Counted from the stretch's first letter, positions 8,857 to 17,486 are shown. The stretch is 41,286 nucleotides of DNA from Saprospiraceae bacterium (GCA_028284395.1 JANQRV010000296.1:1-41286), one strand, 5' to 3'. The notes: generated by a model not told the origin, from the letters alone. Numbers and translations: made by a program.

Positions 8857-9743
8857 TGCGCTACATCGATAAAACGGATAACGAACCAGAGGCCTTTCAG
8901 CAGTGGAAAGTACAAATGGCTGATCTGCTGCAAAAATTTTACAATGACCCCAAAGTCACTTCCCAGAGACTTTGGCGGATTCTGGATCGCCAGAATCCGC
9001 TTTTCAACAAAAAGAAATTGCGTGCTCACCTTTTACAGGAGCAGGCACACCTTTGCTGCTATTGTGGTCGACGCATCAATCGATACATCAACAACACTGT
9101 AATTGACCATCTTTTGCCTAAATCCAAGTTTAAGGAAAAGACCTACGAATACACTAATTTGCTGCTCTCGTGTATGGGAGGGTCCCGAAATATCATTCAT
9201 CGTCTGAAGAAGGGCGAAACTCTAGAGTCCGTAGCAAGGGACTATGGCCTTGCTCAAAATGCACTAGAACAGATCAATGTATCCGAACACCAGGTGGATG
9301 TATTAGAAGCCTCTTATGACCTGAACGATTTAAAAGCTGGTGACCAACTGATCGTCATTTTAAAGAGCAGCGGTTCCCGCCAACATTGTGATGCCAAAAA
9401 ACGCGATTACATCATTCCAATTCATCCTTTAAAAGCGGACTGTTCTCAACACTTTAGATATAACGCCTTGGATGGTAGAATGAAAGAGCAAAATCAAGCT
9501 GCCAAAGCGTCGATCGACAACTTGGGATTAAATTCGAACCCTCATCTTTTACAACAACGCAAAAATGTGATCAATGAAGCGTATCACAAACTTCAGGAGT
9601 TGGTCAATCTTTTTGGAACTGATAAGGAAAAGTTCAATCTTATCCGGAAGAAGATGATCCGGCAATACGAAGAACCTAACCAAAAGACAGGCAAGCTGCC
9701 GCCTTTTGCTTTTGTAACGGCAGCTGTCTTAAAACAGGAATGA
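8856..9743 (+). CDS. ptuB: HNH endonuclease, Septu PtuB-like, with inserted LysM-like domain
   Basis: 295 aa, cytosolic, no signal peptide. The nuclease core starts with the zinc pair C67/C70 in LCCYCGRR, then His85 in VIDHLLPKS and Asn101 in YTNLLLSC with Cys106. In the related TIGR02646-type HNH proteins a short loop then leads to the last zinc motif and a positively charged segment, here QHCDAKKRDY (Cys178). In this protein about 57 residues (113-169) sit in that loop and read as a LysM domain (see separate entry). The C-terminal third (200-295) is helical. Together with the ATPase it forms a two-gene Septu-like unit. Expected role: DNA cleavage on phage infection, under ATPase control. 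The assignment to the HNH family is firm; the anti-phage role is inferred from gene order. Confidence 0.85.
   Translation: MRYIDKTDNEPEAFQQWKVQMADLLQKFYNDPKVTSQRLWRILDRQNPLFNKKKLRAHLLQEQAHLCCYCGRRINRYINNTVIDHLLPKSKFKEKTYEYTNLLLSCMGGSRNIIHRLKKGETLESVARDYGLAQNALEQINVSEHQVDVLEASYDLNDLKAGDQLIVILKSSGSRQHCDAKKRDYIIPIHPLKADCSQHFRYNALDGRMKEQNQAAKASIDNLGLNSNPHLLQQRKNVINEAYHKLQELVNLFGTDKEKFNLIRKKMIRQYEEPNQKTGKLPPFAFVTAAVLKQE
9192..9362 (+). other. LysM-like domain inserted in the HNH nuclease
   Basis: Residues 113-169 of the HNH protein follow the LysM pattern element by element: IHRLKKGETLESVARDYGL (strand, GDTL-like turn, helix one with the I-A-x-x-Y-G pattern), NALEQIN (helix two ending in the conserved Asn), and DLKAGDQLIVI (the closing x-x-G-x-x-L-x-I strand). 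The loop between Asn141 and the last strand is about ten residues longer than usual. The insert is flanked by Gly/Ser-rich hinges, CMGGSR and SSGSRQHC, and is in frame without disturbing the zinc ligands. LysM domains bind N-acetylglucosamine polymers; a cytosolic one in a nuclease has no obvious precedent known to me. Confidence 0.75.
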
Positions 9744-9752
9744 GATCTACGA

Positions 9753-10676
9753 CTAGAAATTGTCTACTTCTCGGTAAGCCTTAATAACGGCCATTTCGCC
9801 TTCCGCCCCCTTCTTAGAGTTCCCGTGTTCCATACCCATTATACCATCCCATTCGCGTTCGTGGATATACTTAAAGACATTTTTGTAATTGATTTCTCCA
9901 GTAGTGGGTTCCTTTCGCCCCGGGTTATCACCAATCTGGAAATAGCCGATTTCATCCCAGCATTTTTCAATATTAGGTAGTAGGTTGCCCTCCTGAATCT
10001 GTTGGTGATAGATGTCGAAGAGAATCTTACAGGAGGGGCTGTTTACCGCTTTGCATACCTGAAACCCTTGGGCTGCTTTAGTGAGAAACAAGCCCGGATG
10101 ATTATAGAAGTTGAGTGGTTCCAATACCATTACTAATCCAAAAGGTTCGAGCAGGCCGCTTGCTTGTTTAAGTGTTTCTACCACATTAGTGGTTTGGTAA
10201 CCCATATCCTGGCGGAGGTCTAGATGTCCCGGAACAACGGTCATCCATTTGGCATTACATCTTTTGGCGACTTCAATCGACGATCTAATGTCATTGAGAA
10301 ACGCTTCTCTACTGTCTTTTTTGCCGGTGGTAAGACTGGGTTCCTTCCAATGGATCGTGTGTGCAACAAAAACGCCCATCTCCATTCCCAGTTCAGCCAT
10401 TGTTTCACCGATCTTCTTTTGTAAAGCTTCATCGCGGTTGCGCATGCCATTGTCTTCCATGGCGCGGAAACCTTGGTCAGCCATAAATTTGATTTGATCG
10501 ATGTGGTCCTCGCCTGCGTTGTTTTTGAACATACCGAAATGAGGAGCGTATTTTAGTTTAAAGGGGGCAGCATTTGAGCCACCTTCACGGCGCGAGTTCT
10601 CCGCTTTTACGAATGTACTACTTGCGGCCAAACCAGCAGTCAATGCTGTATTTTTTATGAATGTTCTTCTTTCCAT
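9753..10676 (-). CDS. Tat-exported sugar isomerase/epimerase-like TIM-barrel protein
   Basis: 307 aa. The N-terminus ERRTFIKNTALTAGLAAS is a twin-arginine signal, so the folded protein is sent across the inner membrane. The rest is a xylose-isomerase-like TIM barrel of the hydroxypyruvate isomerase (Hyi) group; likely metal ligands are Glu186 in LEPLNF, Asp221 in LFDIYHQQ, Gln247 and Glu283 in GMEHG. It is the last gene of the Gfo/Idh - DUF1080 - ApbE operon, five bases after ApbE. In that context a role in isomerising or epimerising a keto-sugar is likely. The exact substrate is unknown. It converges on the HNH gene with a nine-base gap. Confidence 0.9.
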   Translation of the reverse strand: MERRTFIKNTALTAGLAASSTFVKAENSRREGGSNAAPFKLKYAPHFGMFKNNAGEDHIDQIKFMADQGFRAMEDNGMRNRDEALQKKIGETMAELGMEMGVFVAHTIHWKEPSLTTGKKDSREAFLNDIRSSIEVAKRCNAKWMTVVPGHLDLRQDMGYQTTNVVETLKQASGLLEPFGLVMVLEPLNFYNHPGLFLTKAAQGFQVCKAVNSPSCKILFDIYHQQIQEGNLLPNIEKCWDEIGYFQIGDNPGRKEPTTGEINYKNVFKYIHEREWDGIMGMEHGNSKKGAEGEMAVIKAYREVDNF

Positions 10677-10681
10677 AATGG

Positions 10682-11626
10682 TTATTCGTTTTGAAAAAAG
10701 TGTACTGTGATTTCGTTTTTATTTTTTCGAATGATCCTTTCACTCTTACTTCCCGGCCCAAGAACTGATAAAGCCGATGCCCAGGCATCTGCTGCCATAC
10801 AATTACTTGCAATGACCCCTAATGTTATTTGATGGGTTGTACCTAGACCAGTCCTCGGGTCAATAATGTGGGAATACTTCCTGTTATTCCAAAGTAGGAA
10901 TTTATATTGATCTCCCGATACGGCAATTGCGCTATTTGCCAATATAAGGGACTTCCCGGAAGGCAATGCAATCTCCCAACCTTTCCTGGCCGGCGGTGAT
11001 GGACCTGCATAGAGGTCGCCACCACCATCAACCAGATAGGCGATTACAGCAGCAGAGTCCAGTATGGCGGCTATTTCATCTACTGCATAACCTTTAGCGA
11101 TTCCACCAAAATCCAATTTTAGATCTTGCTTCCGTATCAGAACAATGTTGCGTCGGCGAAAAGAACGCAGTTGCCGATAACCTACCCGTTCATGCGCTTT
11201 CTTTATTTGCATTTGATCCGGAAACTCATTCCGACGAAAAGCCCGTCTCCATAACTTACTGAGTGGGCCTATCGTTACATCAAATGCGCCCTTCGTCTTT
11301 TTGCTGAGTCGTTGGGCAAAGTGTAATACTTCATGCAGTTCATTACTAACCGGAGTAAGTTGGCCTACCCGATCTTTTCCCGTTAGTCTACTGATCTCAC
11401 TCCCACTATCATAATCGCTGAAAATACTGTTTAATTCAGCAACTCTGTCAAAGGCTCTTCTGGCCAATTGGTTGGCGCGATTCTCGTCTTCGGCATAGAG
11501 AATGATCCGGAATTCAGTACCCATTTGTGCCTCCGTGAATTCAAAGCGATGGATATCCCACGGTTTCCCATAGGAATCGGAGACAAGACAAGGAAAAGCG
11601 AGGACGATCACGAAGAACCATCGCAT
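10682..11626 (-). CDS. apbE: FAD:protein FMN transferase
   Basis: 314 aa with a signal peptide ending near DSYG at residue 20. ApbE motifs occur in order: MGTEFRIILY (35-44), SIFSDYDSGSEISRL, DVTIGPLSKLWR (117-128), LDFGGIAKGYAVD (171-183), DGGGDLYAG (200-208), HIIDPRTG (253-260) and MAADAWASAL with the metal-binding Asp280. The enzyme attaches FMN covalently to a Thr or Ser of exported flavoproteins such as NqrC/RnfG-type subunits. No obvious S(T)GAT-type acceptor motif is encoded beside it, so its target is either elsewhere or unknown. It sits between the DUF1080 gene (two-base gap) and the TIM-barrel gene, an uncommon place for apbE. Confidence 0.93.
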   Translation of the reverse strand: MRWFFVIVLAFPCLVSDSYGKPWDIHRFEFTEAQMGTEFRIILYAEDENRANQLARRAFDRVAELNSIFSDYDSGSEISRLTGKDRVGQLTPVSNELHEVLHFAQRLSKKTKGAFDVTIGPLSKLWRRAFRRNEFPDQMQIKKAHERVGYRQLRSFRRRNIVLIRKQDLKLDFGGIAKGYAVDEIAAILDSAAVIAYLVDGGGDLYAGPSPPARKGWEIALPSGKSLILANSAIAVSGDQYKFLLWNNRKYSHIIDPRTGLGTTHQITLGVIASNCMAADAWASALSVLGPGSKSERIIRKNKNEITVHFFQNE

Positions 11627-11628
11627 AA

Positions 11629-12369
11629 CTAAAGTTCTCTAATCCAGATATTACGGAAACTGACGGGATTGCCGTGGTCCTGTAAAATAATCGGACCATT
11701 TTCGTGCGCCTTGTATTTTGGGAGACCAATATAAGTGGTTGGTCCCCGCAGTTCTACATTGTTTTGAACAAGAATGCCATTTTGGATAACAGTGACCCGG
11801 GCTGGGCTAATAACCATTCCATCTTTATTGAATCGGGGAGCGTTGTATATGATGTCATAAGTTTGCCATTCATCGGGTGCCCGACACGCATTCACAAGAG
11901 GAATGTGTTGTTTGTAAATGGAGGCCGCTTGACCATTGGAATAAGTTCGATTGCGATAACTGTCCAGTACCTGGACTTCGTATAGCCCCTGAAGGAATAT
12001 CCCACTATTTCCACGCCCTTGCCCATTACCAACTATTTCGGCAGGCGTGCGCCACTCTAAGTGCAATTGAATATCGCCAAATGCCTGTTTTGTTCGGATC
12101 GGGCCTGTTCCCTTTACGACCGTCATTGCATTATCTGCTACCTGCCATTCTATTGCGCCACCGGTTTTTGCAGATTCCCAGGCTGCAGTAGATACGCCGT
12201 CAAATAGTACAATTGCATCTGAAGGAGGGGCCGTGCCTTCACCCGGACTTACTACACGTGGTTCCGGGTCCCACACCTCGGTGGCTTCGGGTTTCATTTT
12301 TTGTTTTTGGCCGTGGATTGCCAAAGGAAGGAACAAGATGAAGCTCAAAAGAAAATTCTGCAGATTCAT
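11629..12369 (-). CDS. DUF1080 / 3-keto-disaccharide hydrolase family protein
   Basis: 246 aa when started at the ATG at 12367-12369, which gives a proper signal peptide (MNLQNFLLSFILFLPLAIHG); the longer frame to 12447 would bury it. The mature part is the concanavalin-like DUF1080 fold: DAIVLFDGVSTAAWESA near the start, DIQLHLEWRTPAE, NSGIFLQGLYEVQVLDSY, and the C-terminal HGNPVSFRNIWIREL. Members cleave 3-keto-glycosides, made by Gfo/Idh oxidoreductases, by an elimination mechanism. Its neighbours (Gfo/Idh oxidoreductase upstream, sugar isomerase downstream) agree with that pathway. It is exported to the periplasm. Confidence 0.92.
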   Translation of the reverse strand: MNLQNFLLSFILFLPLAIHGQKQKMKPEATEVWDPEPRVVSPGEGTAPPSDAIVLFDGVSTAAWESAKTGGAIEWQVADNAMTVVKGTGPIRTKQAFGDIQLHLEWRTPAEIVGNGQGRGNSGIFLQGLYEVQVLDSYRNRTYSNGQAASIYKQHIPLVNACRAPDEWQTYDIIYNAPRFNKDGMVISPARVTVIQNGILVQNNVELRGPTTYIGLPKYKAHENGPIILQDHGNPVSFRNIWIREL

Positions 12370-12565
12370 AGAAAAAGTGTTAAGATCTGTTGTGATGAAG
12401 AATAAGATTCTTGAAGTTGGCCTTTGGTTAGATTGTTTATGAATCACTTGGAAATTCTTAGGGCTTGGCCAATATCTGTGATATAGAGGCTGTGAAAAGA
12501 CAGGGTTGGGAACCCCGGTTTACACCAAGAGATTCCCAATTTTTCATTTATCAATTAGATGTTGT

Positions 12566-13933
12566 TTAGACAACCTTGGTCTTACCAGGAACAGCTACTG
12601 GGTAGTTGCCATGCTCATCCGGCATCACCAGCGGATTGGCATCAAACGCAAAAGTAGTCGGCATTAGACTGACTTCTGAGTTGATCGCTTCATCCCAGGT
12701 AACCACTTGACCGGAATAAGTAGCCATTCGTCCAAGAATTGAAGTCATCGTACTTTTAGCGCCGTTTACCGTATCGTCGAACTTGTATTCTCCTTTGGCA
12801 ATAGCAGCAAAAAGCTCATCGTGCTCTACTTGGTAAGGGTTGGGATCTTTCTTGTCATTGTATTTCATAATCTCATATCCACTAGGAGTGAGGATTACGC
12901 CGGGTTTTGGTGCTGAACCATTGGTTCCCTGAAAGGATTCTGTTACGCTACTTGCCGTCCCTTTCCAGTGACGACACTGGCTATACATTTTAGCCCCATC
13001 CGCGTATTCAAATTCGACAAAGTGGTGGTCAAAAATCTCACCGTGGTCCTTGCCGGTCCGCATTCTACGTCCCCCCATCCCATAGGCTTTAACGGGATAT
13101 CCTTTTTTGACCCAGTTGCTTACATCGATATTGTGAATATGTTGTTCGCATATGTGATCACCACACAACCAGTTGAAGTAATACCAGTTCCGCATTTGGT
13201 ATTCCATTTCTGTTTGACCAGCTTCTCTTGGGCGAACCCAGACTCCGGCGCTGTTCCAATATACGTGTGAGGTAACAATATCACCAATGATTCCCTCGTG
13301 AATGAGGTTAACCCATTTCCGATATTTCTTTTGGTAGTGGCGTTGCAGGCCTACAACGACATTTAATTTCTTCTCTTTCGCCATTTTGGCGGTTTCCAGT
13401 ACTTTACGGATTCCCGGTGCATCTGTAGCTAAGGGTTTCTCCATGAAAACATGTTTGCCAGCCTTAACAGCAGCTTCAAAGTGGATCGGTCTGAAGCCCG
13501 GAGGTGTGGTCAAGATAACGACATCACAAAGCGGAATAACTTTTTTGTATCCGTCGAATCCTACAAACTTGTTTTCTTCGGCCACTTGGACACGGCCTTT
13601 GACATCAATGGGCTCACCACTTGACCAGTCGGTAAATTCTTTTTCGGTAATGCTTTGGTAACACTTGTCTAATCGATCGCGAAAGGCATCGGCCATTGCT
13701 ACGAGTTTGACATTTTCTTTGGTAGATAACGCTTGTGCAATAGCACCTGTTCCACGGCCACCGCAGCCAATAAGGCCAATTTTTATGGCGTCATCGCCAT
13801 CAATATGTGCCTTGGCAGAGACTGCAGAAAGGGAATTGGAAAGCATAACTCCTCCGACGGTCAGGGAGGAAGCTTTAACAAAGTTTCGTCGATTGATTCC
13901 TTTGTCGTGGGAAGTTACTTTTTCGTTTTTCAT
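12566..13933 (-). CDS. Tat-exported Gfo/Idh/MocA oxidoreductase
   Basis: 455 aa. A twin-arginine signal (NRRNFVKASSLTVGGVML, about residues 14-31) precedes the Rossmann domain with IKIGLIGCGGRGTGAI at about 51-66 and the catalytic-lysine motif MEKPLATD near residue 157. The C-terminal half is the Gfo/Idh beta-sheet domain. Exported Gfo/Idh proteins carry tightly bound NAD(H) or NADP(H) and oxidise or reduce sugar hydroxyls without free cofactor exchange. As first gene of an operon with a 3-keto-disaccharide hydrolase and a sugar isomerase, it probably oxidises glycosides at C3. About 200 bases separate it from DUF1080. Confidence 0.94.
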   Translation of the reverse strand: MKNEKVTSHDKGINRRNFVKASSLTVGGVMLSNSLSAVSAKAHIDGDDAIKIGLIGCGGRGTGAIAQALSTKENVKLVAMADAFRDRLDKCYQSITEKEFTDWSSGEPIDVKGRVQVAEENKFVGFDGYKKVIPLCDVVILTTPPGFRPIHFEAAVKAGKHVFMEKPLATDAPGIRKVLETAKMAKEKKLNVVVGLQRHYQKKYRKWVNLIHEGIIGDIVTSHVYWNSAGVWVRPREAGQTEMEYQMRNWYYFNWLCGDHICEQHIHNIDVSNWVKKGYPVKAYGMGGRRMRTGKDHGEIFDHHFVEFEYADGAKMYSQCRHWKGTASSVTESFQGTNGSAPKPGVILTPSGYEIMKYNDKKDPNPYQVEHDELFAAIAKGEYKFDDTVNGAKSTMTSILGRMATYSGQVVTWDEAINSEVSLMPTTFAFDANPLVMPDEHGNYPVAVPGKTKVV

Positions 13934-14089
13934 AGATCAGTTCTTTTCTCGGCGCGGCTGGAATTGGATTGAGCCTTCACCTAGTTCAGGAAATAAGTCT
14001 CTAATTTAGGTCTTTTATTTTTGATGTCTAAATGAAATCGCAGCATTCTTTAATTAGAAAAAATGAACCGTGGGAGAATGGCCAGTGAC

Positions 14090-15508
14090 TTATTTTCCTT
14101 TTCCTTGGACTAGGACCATGATGGTATAAATGATGATTTTTAGATCTAAAGAAAGCGACATATTCTCGATGTAGAGAATGTCAAACTTTAGTCTCTGTAG
14201 CATCTGGTCTACATTGGACGCATAACCGTATTTGACTTGCCCCCAGGATGTAATCCCCGGCCGGACCTTCAATAAGTGTTTGTAATGAGGTGCCTTTTCC
14301 ATGATCAAGTTGATGTAATGCTGTCTTTCGGGGCGAGGCCCGACCAAGGACATATCGCCTTGCAGTACATTCCAGAATTGAGGGAGTTCGTCCAGCCGCC
14401 ATTTTCGCATGGTTGCGCCCCAGGGGGTACAACGGCTGTCGTCGTCTTGCGACAGCTTGGGGCCATTTGCTTCGGCGTCTGTATACATCGAACGAAATTT
14501 ATAGATGGTGAAGGGGTGTCCATTGAGTCCGATTCGTTCTTGTTGGAAAATAATTGGTCCACTGGAGGAAAGATAAACGCGGATGGCTACAAAAAGATAA
14601 AGTGGAGAGAGGATGACCAGCATAAAAAGTGAAACGACAACATCAATCAGGCGTTTGACCAATCGCTGCCACTTAGGCATCAAATCCTGCTTAATCTCAA
14701 TCAGTACGGCTCCATAAACCTGCGTCATTTGCACGGTGCCAAGGATGATGTCATACATGTCGGGAATGATCTTGACCAGGACCTGGTCTCCAAAATCAAA
14801 GAGTACATTCAGAATTTCGCGTAGTCTACTATGTTCTGAGGTTTCTATGGCAATAATCACCTGTTCGATCCCTTCGGATTCGATGGTCGCTGCCAGTTGC
14901 CGAAGATCTCCAAATTGAGGTAGGTGATTCGATAAGGGTTTGGCCCCATTTTGATTGGTGTCAATGAAACCAACAAAGTTGTACCCCAATCCCTTTTTCC
15001 TGCCAGCAATCTCATTATAAAGTTCCAATGCATTTTGGTTGCCGCCGATCATAAGGGTCTTAAAACTGATGGCCCCTGATTTAATGCGTTGATTTGCACG
15101 GGTTAGTAAAAACATCCGGACGACGGCAGTGAAAGTAAAGTGCAGCGTAAAAAGGGTTAGGAAAGAGGTGTAGTAAGTCCGATAGTCGGTTACGAAATCG
15201 TCCATGATCAGCGTAAAAAACAAAAAGAGGACTCCGAGAAAACTTAGGAAAAAGGTGCGCCTTAGCGTTGCCAGTCGGGAAAGTAGATAAATATCTTTAT
15301 AGTGATCAAAAATCGAATAGAAAAGCGTCCATCCAATTGGAATGATAAAGATGCCGTACCAAAAGTTAATGTCGTTGAAAACTTCTAGTGAAAAAGTTCC
15401 AATTTCCAGTTTTTTTCGGTACAAGAAAAAGCATGCCCACGCCAAACTTGCAGTTAAAAAATCTGCAATTTGGTAGATTAAAGTATGTAGACGCCGCTTT
15501 CTGTTCAT
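14090..15508 (-). CDS. Polyprenyl glycosylphosphotransferase (WcaJ/WbaP-like)
   Basis: 472 aa. Four or five membrane helices (residues 8-28, 48-70, 84-104, 113-131) come first, then a CoA-binding-like Rossmann region (FVGFIDTNQNG, 180-190), another helix (about 287-310), and the bacterial sugar-transferase domain with FQQERIGLNG, YKFRSMYTDA, KWRLDELPQFWNVLQGDMS and LVGPRPE. The enzyme moves a hexose-1-phosphate from a nucleotide sugar to undecaprenyl phosphate, starting an exopolysaccharide or capsule unit at the inner membrane. It is the last gene of an operon with a lipoprotein and a Gfo/Idh oxidoreductase. The sugar cannot be read from sequence. Confidence 0.95.
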   Translation of the reverse strand: MNRKRRLHTLIYQIADFLTASLAWACFFLYRKKLEIGTFSLEVFNDINFWYGIFIIPIGWTLFYSIFDHYKDIYLLSRLATLRRTFFLSFLGVLFLFFTLIMDDFVTDYRTYYTSFLTLFTLHFTFTAVVRMFLLTRANQRIKSGAISFKTLMIGGNQNALELYNEIAGRKKGLGYNFVGFIDTNQNGAKPLSNHLPQFGDLRQLAATIESEGIEQVIIAIETSEHSRLREILNVLFDFGDQVLVKIIPDMYDIILGTVQMTQVYGAVLIEIKQDLMPKWQRLVKRLIDVVVSLFMLVILSPLYLFVAIRVYLSSSGPIIFQQERIGLNGHPFTIYKFRSMYTDAEANGPKLSQDDDSRCTPWGATMRKWRLDELPQFWNVLQGDMSLVGPRPERQHYINLIMEKAPHYKHLLKVRPGITSWGQVKYGYASNVDQMLQRLKFDILYIENMSLSLDLKIIIYTIMVLVQGKGK

Positions 15509-15513
15509 GTTTC

Positions 15514-16413
15514 CTAAAAGTGCAACAGTTTAATGTTATCCAGTAGAATTTCGGCACTTTCCAATGTTGAGCCATCGCCACCTGCGGGAATAAAGGCTTG
15601 GAATCCAATCTGGTATTCTGCGAATTCATTGTTCGCCAAAACGGGGGAAAGGTTGAAATAGATCTTATTCCATTCAGCGTTAGAAAAGAAACCTTGTTCG
15701 AATAGTCGAACACCCTGGTCACCGTTGACGATATTGTGACCAATTATTCCAAAAACCACCGGTACCTCGGATTTATAATTGAGTTCCAAGTATACGAATG
15801 GGCTCCGAGCATTCAAGCCAGAAAACCTGAGTGTAGAGGCTATCTCGATGACAGGCTCCTCTCTTTTGAGTACTATCCTGCCTGATCCACTACCTTCAAA
15901 AGCATCGGTTTCAGCTATTGAAATACCCCCATTGAGGCCTCCGGTAATAACTTCAGCGAAAATACGATTTCCATCCTCAAAATCTTCAATTATTCCAAAA
16001 TTGACATTATTCTGATACCGGATCTGGGGACGAACTTCATACCTTTGCTCCGGGAGTAAATCAATTTCCGTTTCAAAAGGTATGAAAAAGGGATAGATCT
16101 CGGGGGTAGAACTGATGCCATTGTCCCTAATACCTGCCTCCAGTCTAACGGTAGCGCGACCAGTGAAGAGCACCGGGATTTCGGCTGGCAAAGGGTAGGC
16201 TCCCAGAAATTCTTGATTGACCGTTACCCATACTTCGGTAATTTTGCTGGATGCAGATCCTTCCTTTAGTGGGTCGGTTTGAAACTCAAATTCAGTGACC
16301 GATAGGATGGAAGGGGACTGCTCTTCCGGATTAATGACATCGCAATTTGCGAGTGAAGCAACCAATAGAAGCGAAAAGATACGTGCATAGGCCTTATTTA
16401 AACTATTTGTCAT
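15514..16413 (-). CDS. Lipoprotein of unknown function
   Basis: 299 aa. A lipoprotein signal peptide ends at the lipobox SLANC, with Cys24 as the acylated residue followed by DVINPEEQ. The mature protein is rich in beta strands and acidic residues. It has an N-terminal domain of about 110 residues (EVWVTVNQEFLGAYPLPAEIPV) and a second, carbohydrate-binding-module-like half from about 140 (NFGIIEDFEDGNRIFAEV, ending AEILLDNIKLLHF), the pattern of jelly-roll domains on Bacteroidota surface lipoproteins. It sits five bases upstream of the glycosylphosphotransferase gene. The function is unknown; a role in surface polysaccharide handling is suggested by the operon only. Confidence 0.85.
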   Translation of the reverse strand: MTNSLNKAYARIFSLLLVASLANCDVINPEEQSPSILSVTEFEFQTDPLKEGSASSKITEVWVTVNQEFLGAYPLPAEIPVLFTGRATVRLEAGIRDNGISSTPEIYPFFIPFETEIDLLPEQRYEVRPQIRYQNNVNFGIIEDFEDGNRIFAEVITGGLNGGISIAETDAFEGSGSGRIVLKREEPVIEIASTLRFSGLNARSPFVYLELNYKSEVPVVFGIIGHNIVNGDQGVRLFEQGFFSNAEWNKIYFNLSPVLANNEFAEYQIGFQAFIPAGGDGSTLESAEILLDNIKLLHF

Positions 16414-16453
16414 CCTGTTTTCGATTTAGATCAGAACAATGACTCCATTTTTC

Positions 16454-17452
16454 CTACAAATGTTGTCCTTTCAACTCGATTTCCCTGATGATTTGGTAAG
16501 CCAATGACAAAGCCTTGTATCCGTCTTGAATACTAACTCTTGGGCGTCTTCCTTCCATGATGCTTTTGGCAAATGTTTCCAACTCCATTTTTATTGCATT
16601 GACCGGTTCGATTTGTGGCATTGCAATGTGTAATGCCTTAGTCCCCTGGCTGGTCTCTAAATCCATGAATTTCGTGCCAAATTGTGTCGGATCAGTTTTG
16701 GATTGCATGGAATCAATCAATCTTATGATTTGGGCCTCTTTATCCAAGAAATCTAAACCAATATAGGCATCCCGTTGAAACAGACGGATTTTTCGCATTT
16801 GCTTAATTGAAATTCGACTGGCGGTCAGATTGGCTACACAGCCATTTTCAAATTCAATTCGGGCGTTGGCAATATCCGGAGTGTCGCTAACCACGGCAAC
16901 CCCGCTGGCAAATACCCTACTAACTTCCGAGGAGGTCAAGTTTAAGATAATGTCGAGGTCGTGAATCATGAGGTCGAGAATTACGGAAACATCGGTTCCT
17001 CGAGGATTGAAAGTCGCCAACCGGTGCCCTTCAATAAACATGGGATTGAGCTGCAAGTCATCGATCGCTAAAAGCGCCGGGTTGAAACGCTCGACATGTC
17101 CGACCTGCACTTCTACCCGGTACTCCTCTTTCAGTGCTACCAATTGTTGTGCTTCTTCGATCGTGTGCGTCAGAGGTTTTTCGATAAAAACGTGCTTGTG
17201 TCTCCGAATCGCCTGTGCTGCCAAATCAAAGTGGGTAACCGTAGGAGAGACGATATCGACTACCTCCACTTCTTCCAACAAGTCTTCGACACTTTCAAAA
17301 GCGTGCAACTGATACTCTTGTTTGACTTTGTCGCAGATGACTGGATCGGGGTCATAAAAACCAACCAGGTCATAGATGTTCTTTAACAGACCAATACATT
17401 TTAGGTGAATCTTACCCAAATGGCCAACACCTAACACACCAATTTTAATCAT
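16454..17452 (-). CDS. Gfo/Idh/MocA family oxidoreductase (cytosolic)
   Basis: 332 aa with no signal peptide. The Rossmann fold starts immediately (MIKIGVLGVGHLGKIHLKCI), the family EKP motif is at VFIEKPLTH near residue 92, and the catalytic region contains GHVERFNPA and ILDLMIHDLDIILNL (His about 164). This group is common in Bacteroidota near envelope polysaccharide genes, where it may act on nucleotide sugars. It differs clearly from the Tat-exported paralogue at 12566-13933. It is the first gene of the operon that ends in the glycosylphosphotransferase, with 40 bases to the lipoprotein. Confidence 0.92.
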   Translation of the reverse strand: MIKIGVLGVGHLGKIHLKCIGLLKNIYDLVGFYDPDPVICDKVKQEYQLHAFESVEDLLEEVEVVDIVSPTVTHFDLAAQAIRRHKHVFIEKPLTHTIEEAQQLVALKEEYRVEVQVGHVERFNPALLAIDDLQLNPMFIEGHRLATFNPRGTDVSVILDLMIHDLDIILNLTSSEVSRVFASGVAVVSDTPDIANARIEFENGCVANLTASRISIKQMRKIRLFQRDAYIGLDFLDKEAQIIRLIDSMQSKTDPTQFGTKFMDLETSQGTKALHIAMPQIEPVNAIKMELETFAKSIMEGRRPRVSIQDGYKALSLAYQIIREIELKGQHL

Positions 17453-17486
17453 ACGGAATTTTTAAATGGAGTAGTTTTGCAATGGG

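Noticed and set aside
10224..10497. Several overlapping short frames inside the TIM-barrel gene
   Set aside because: All are antisense or out-of-frame shadows of the sugar isomerase-like gene.
12506..12539. TTGGGAA/TTCCCAA inverted repeat followed by a T-run on the plus strand
   Set aside because: Only seven pairs with a 20-base loop, and no plus-strand gene ends here; the neighbouring genes are on the minus strand.
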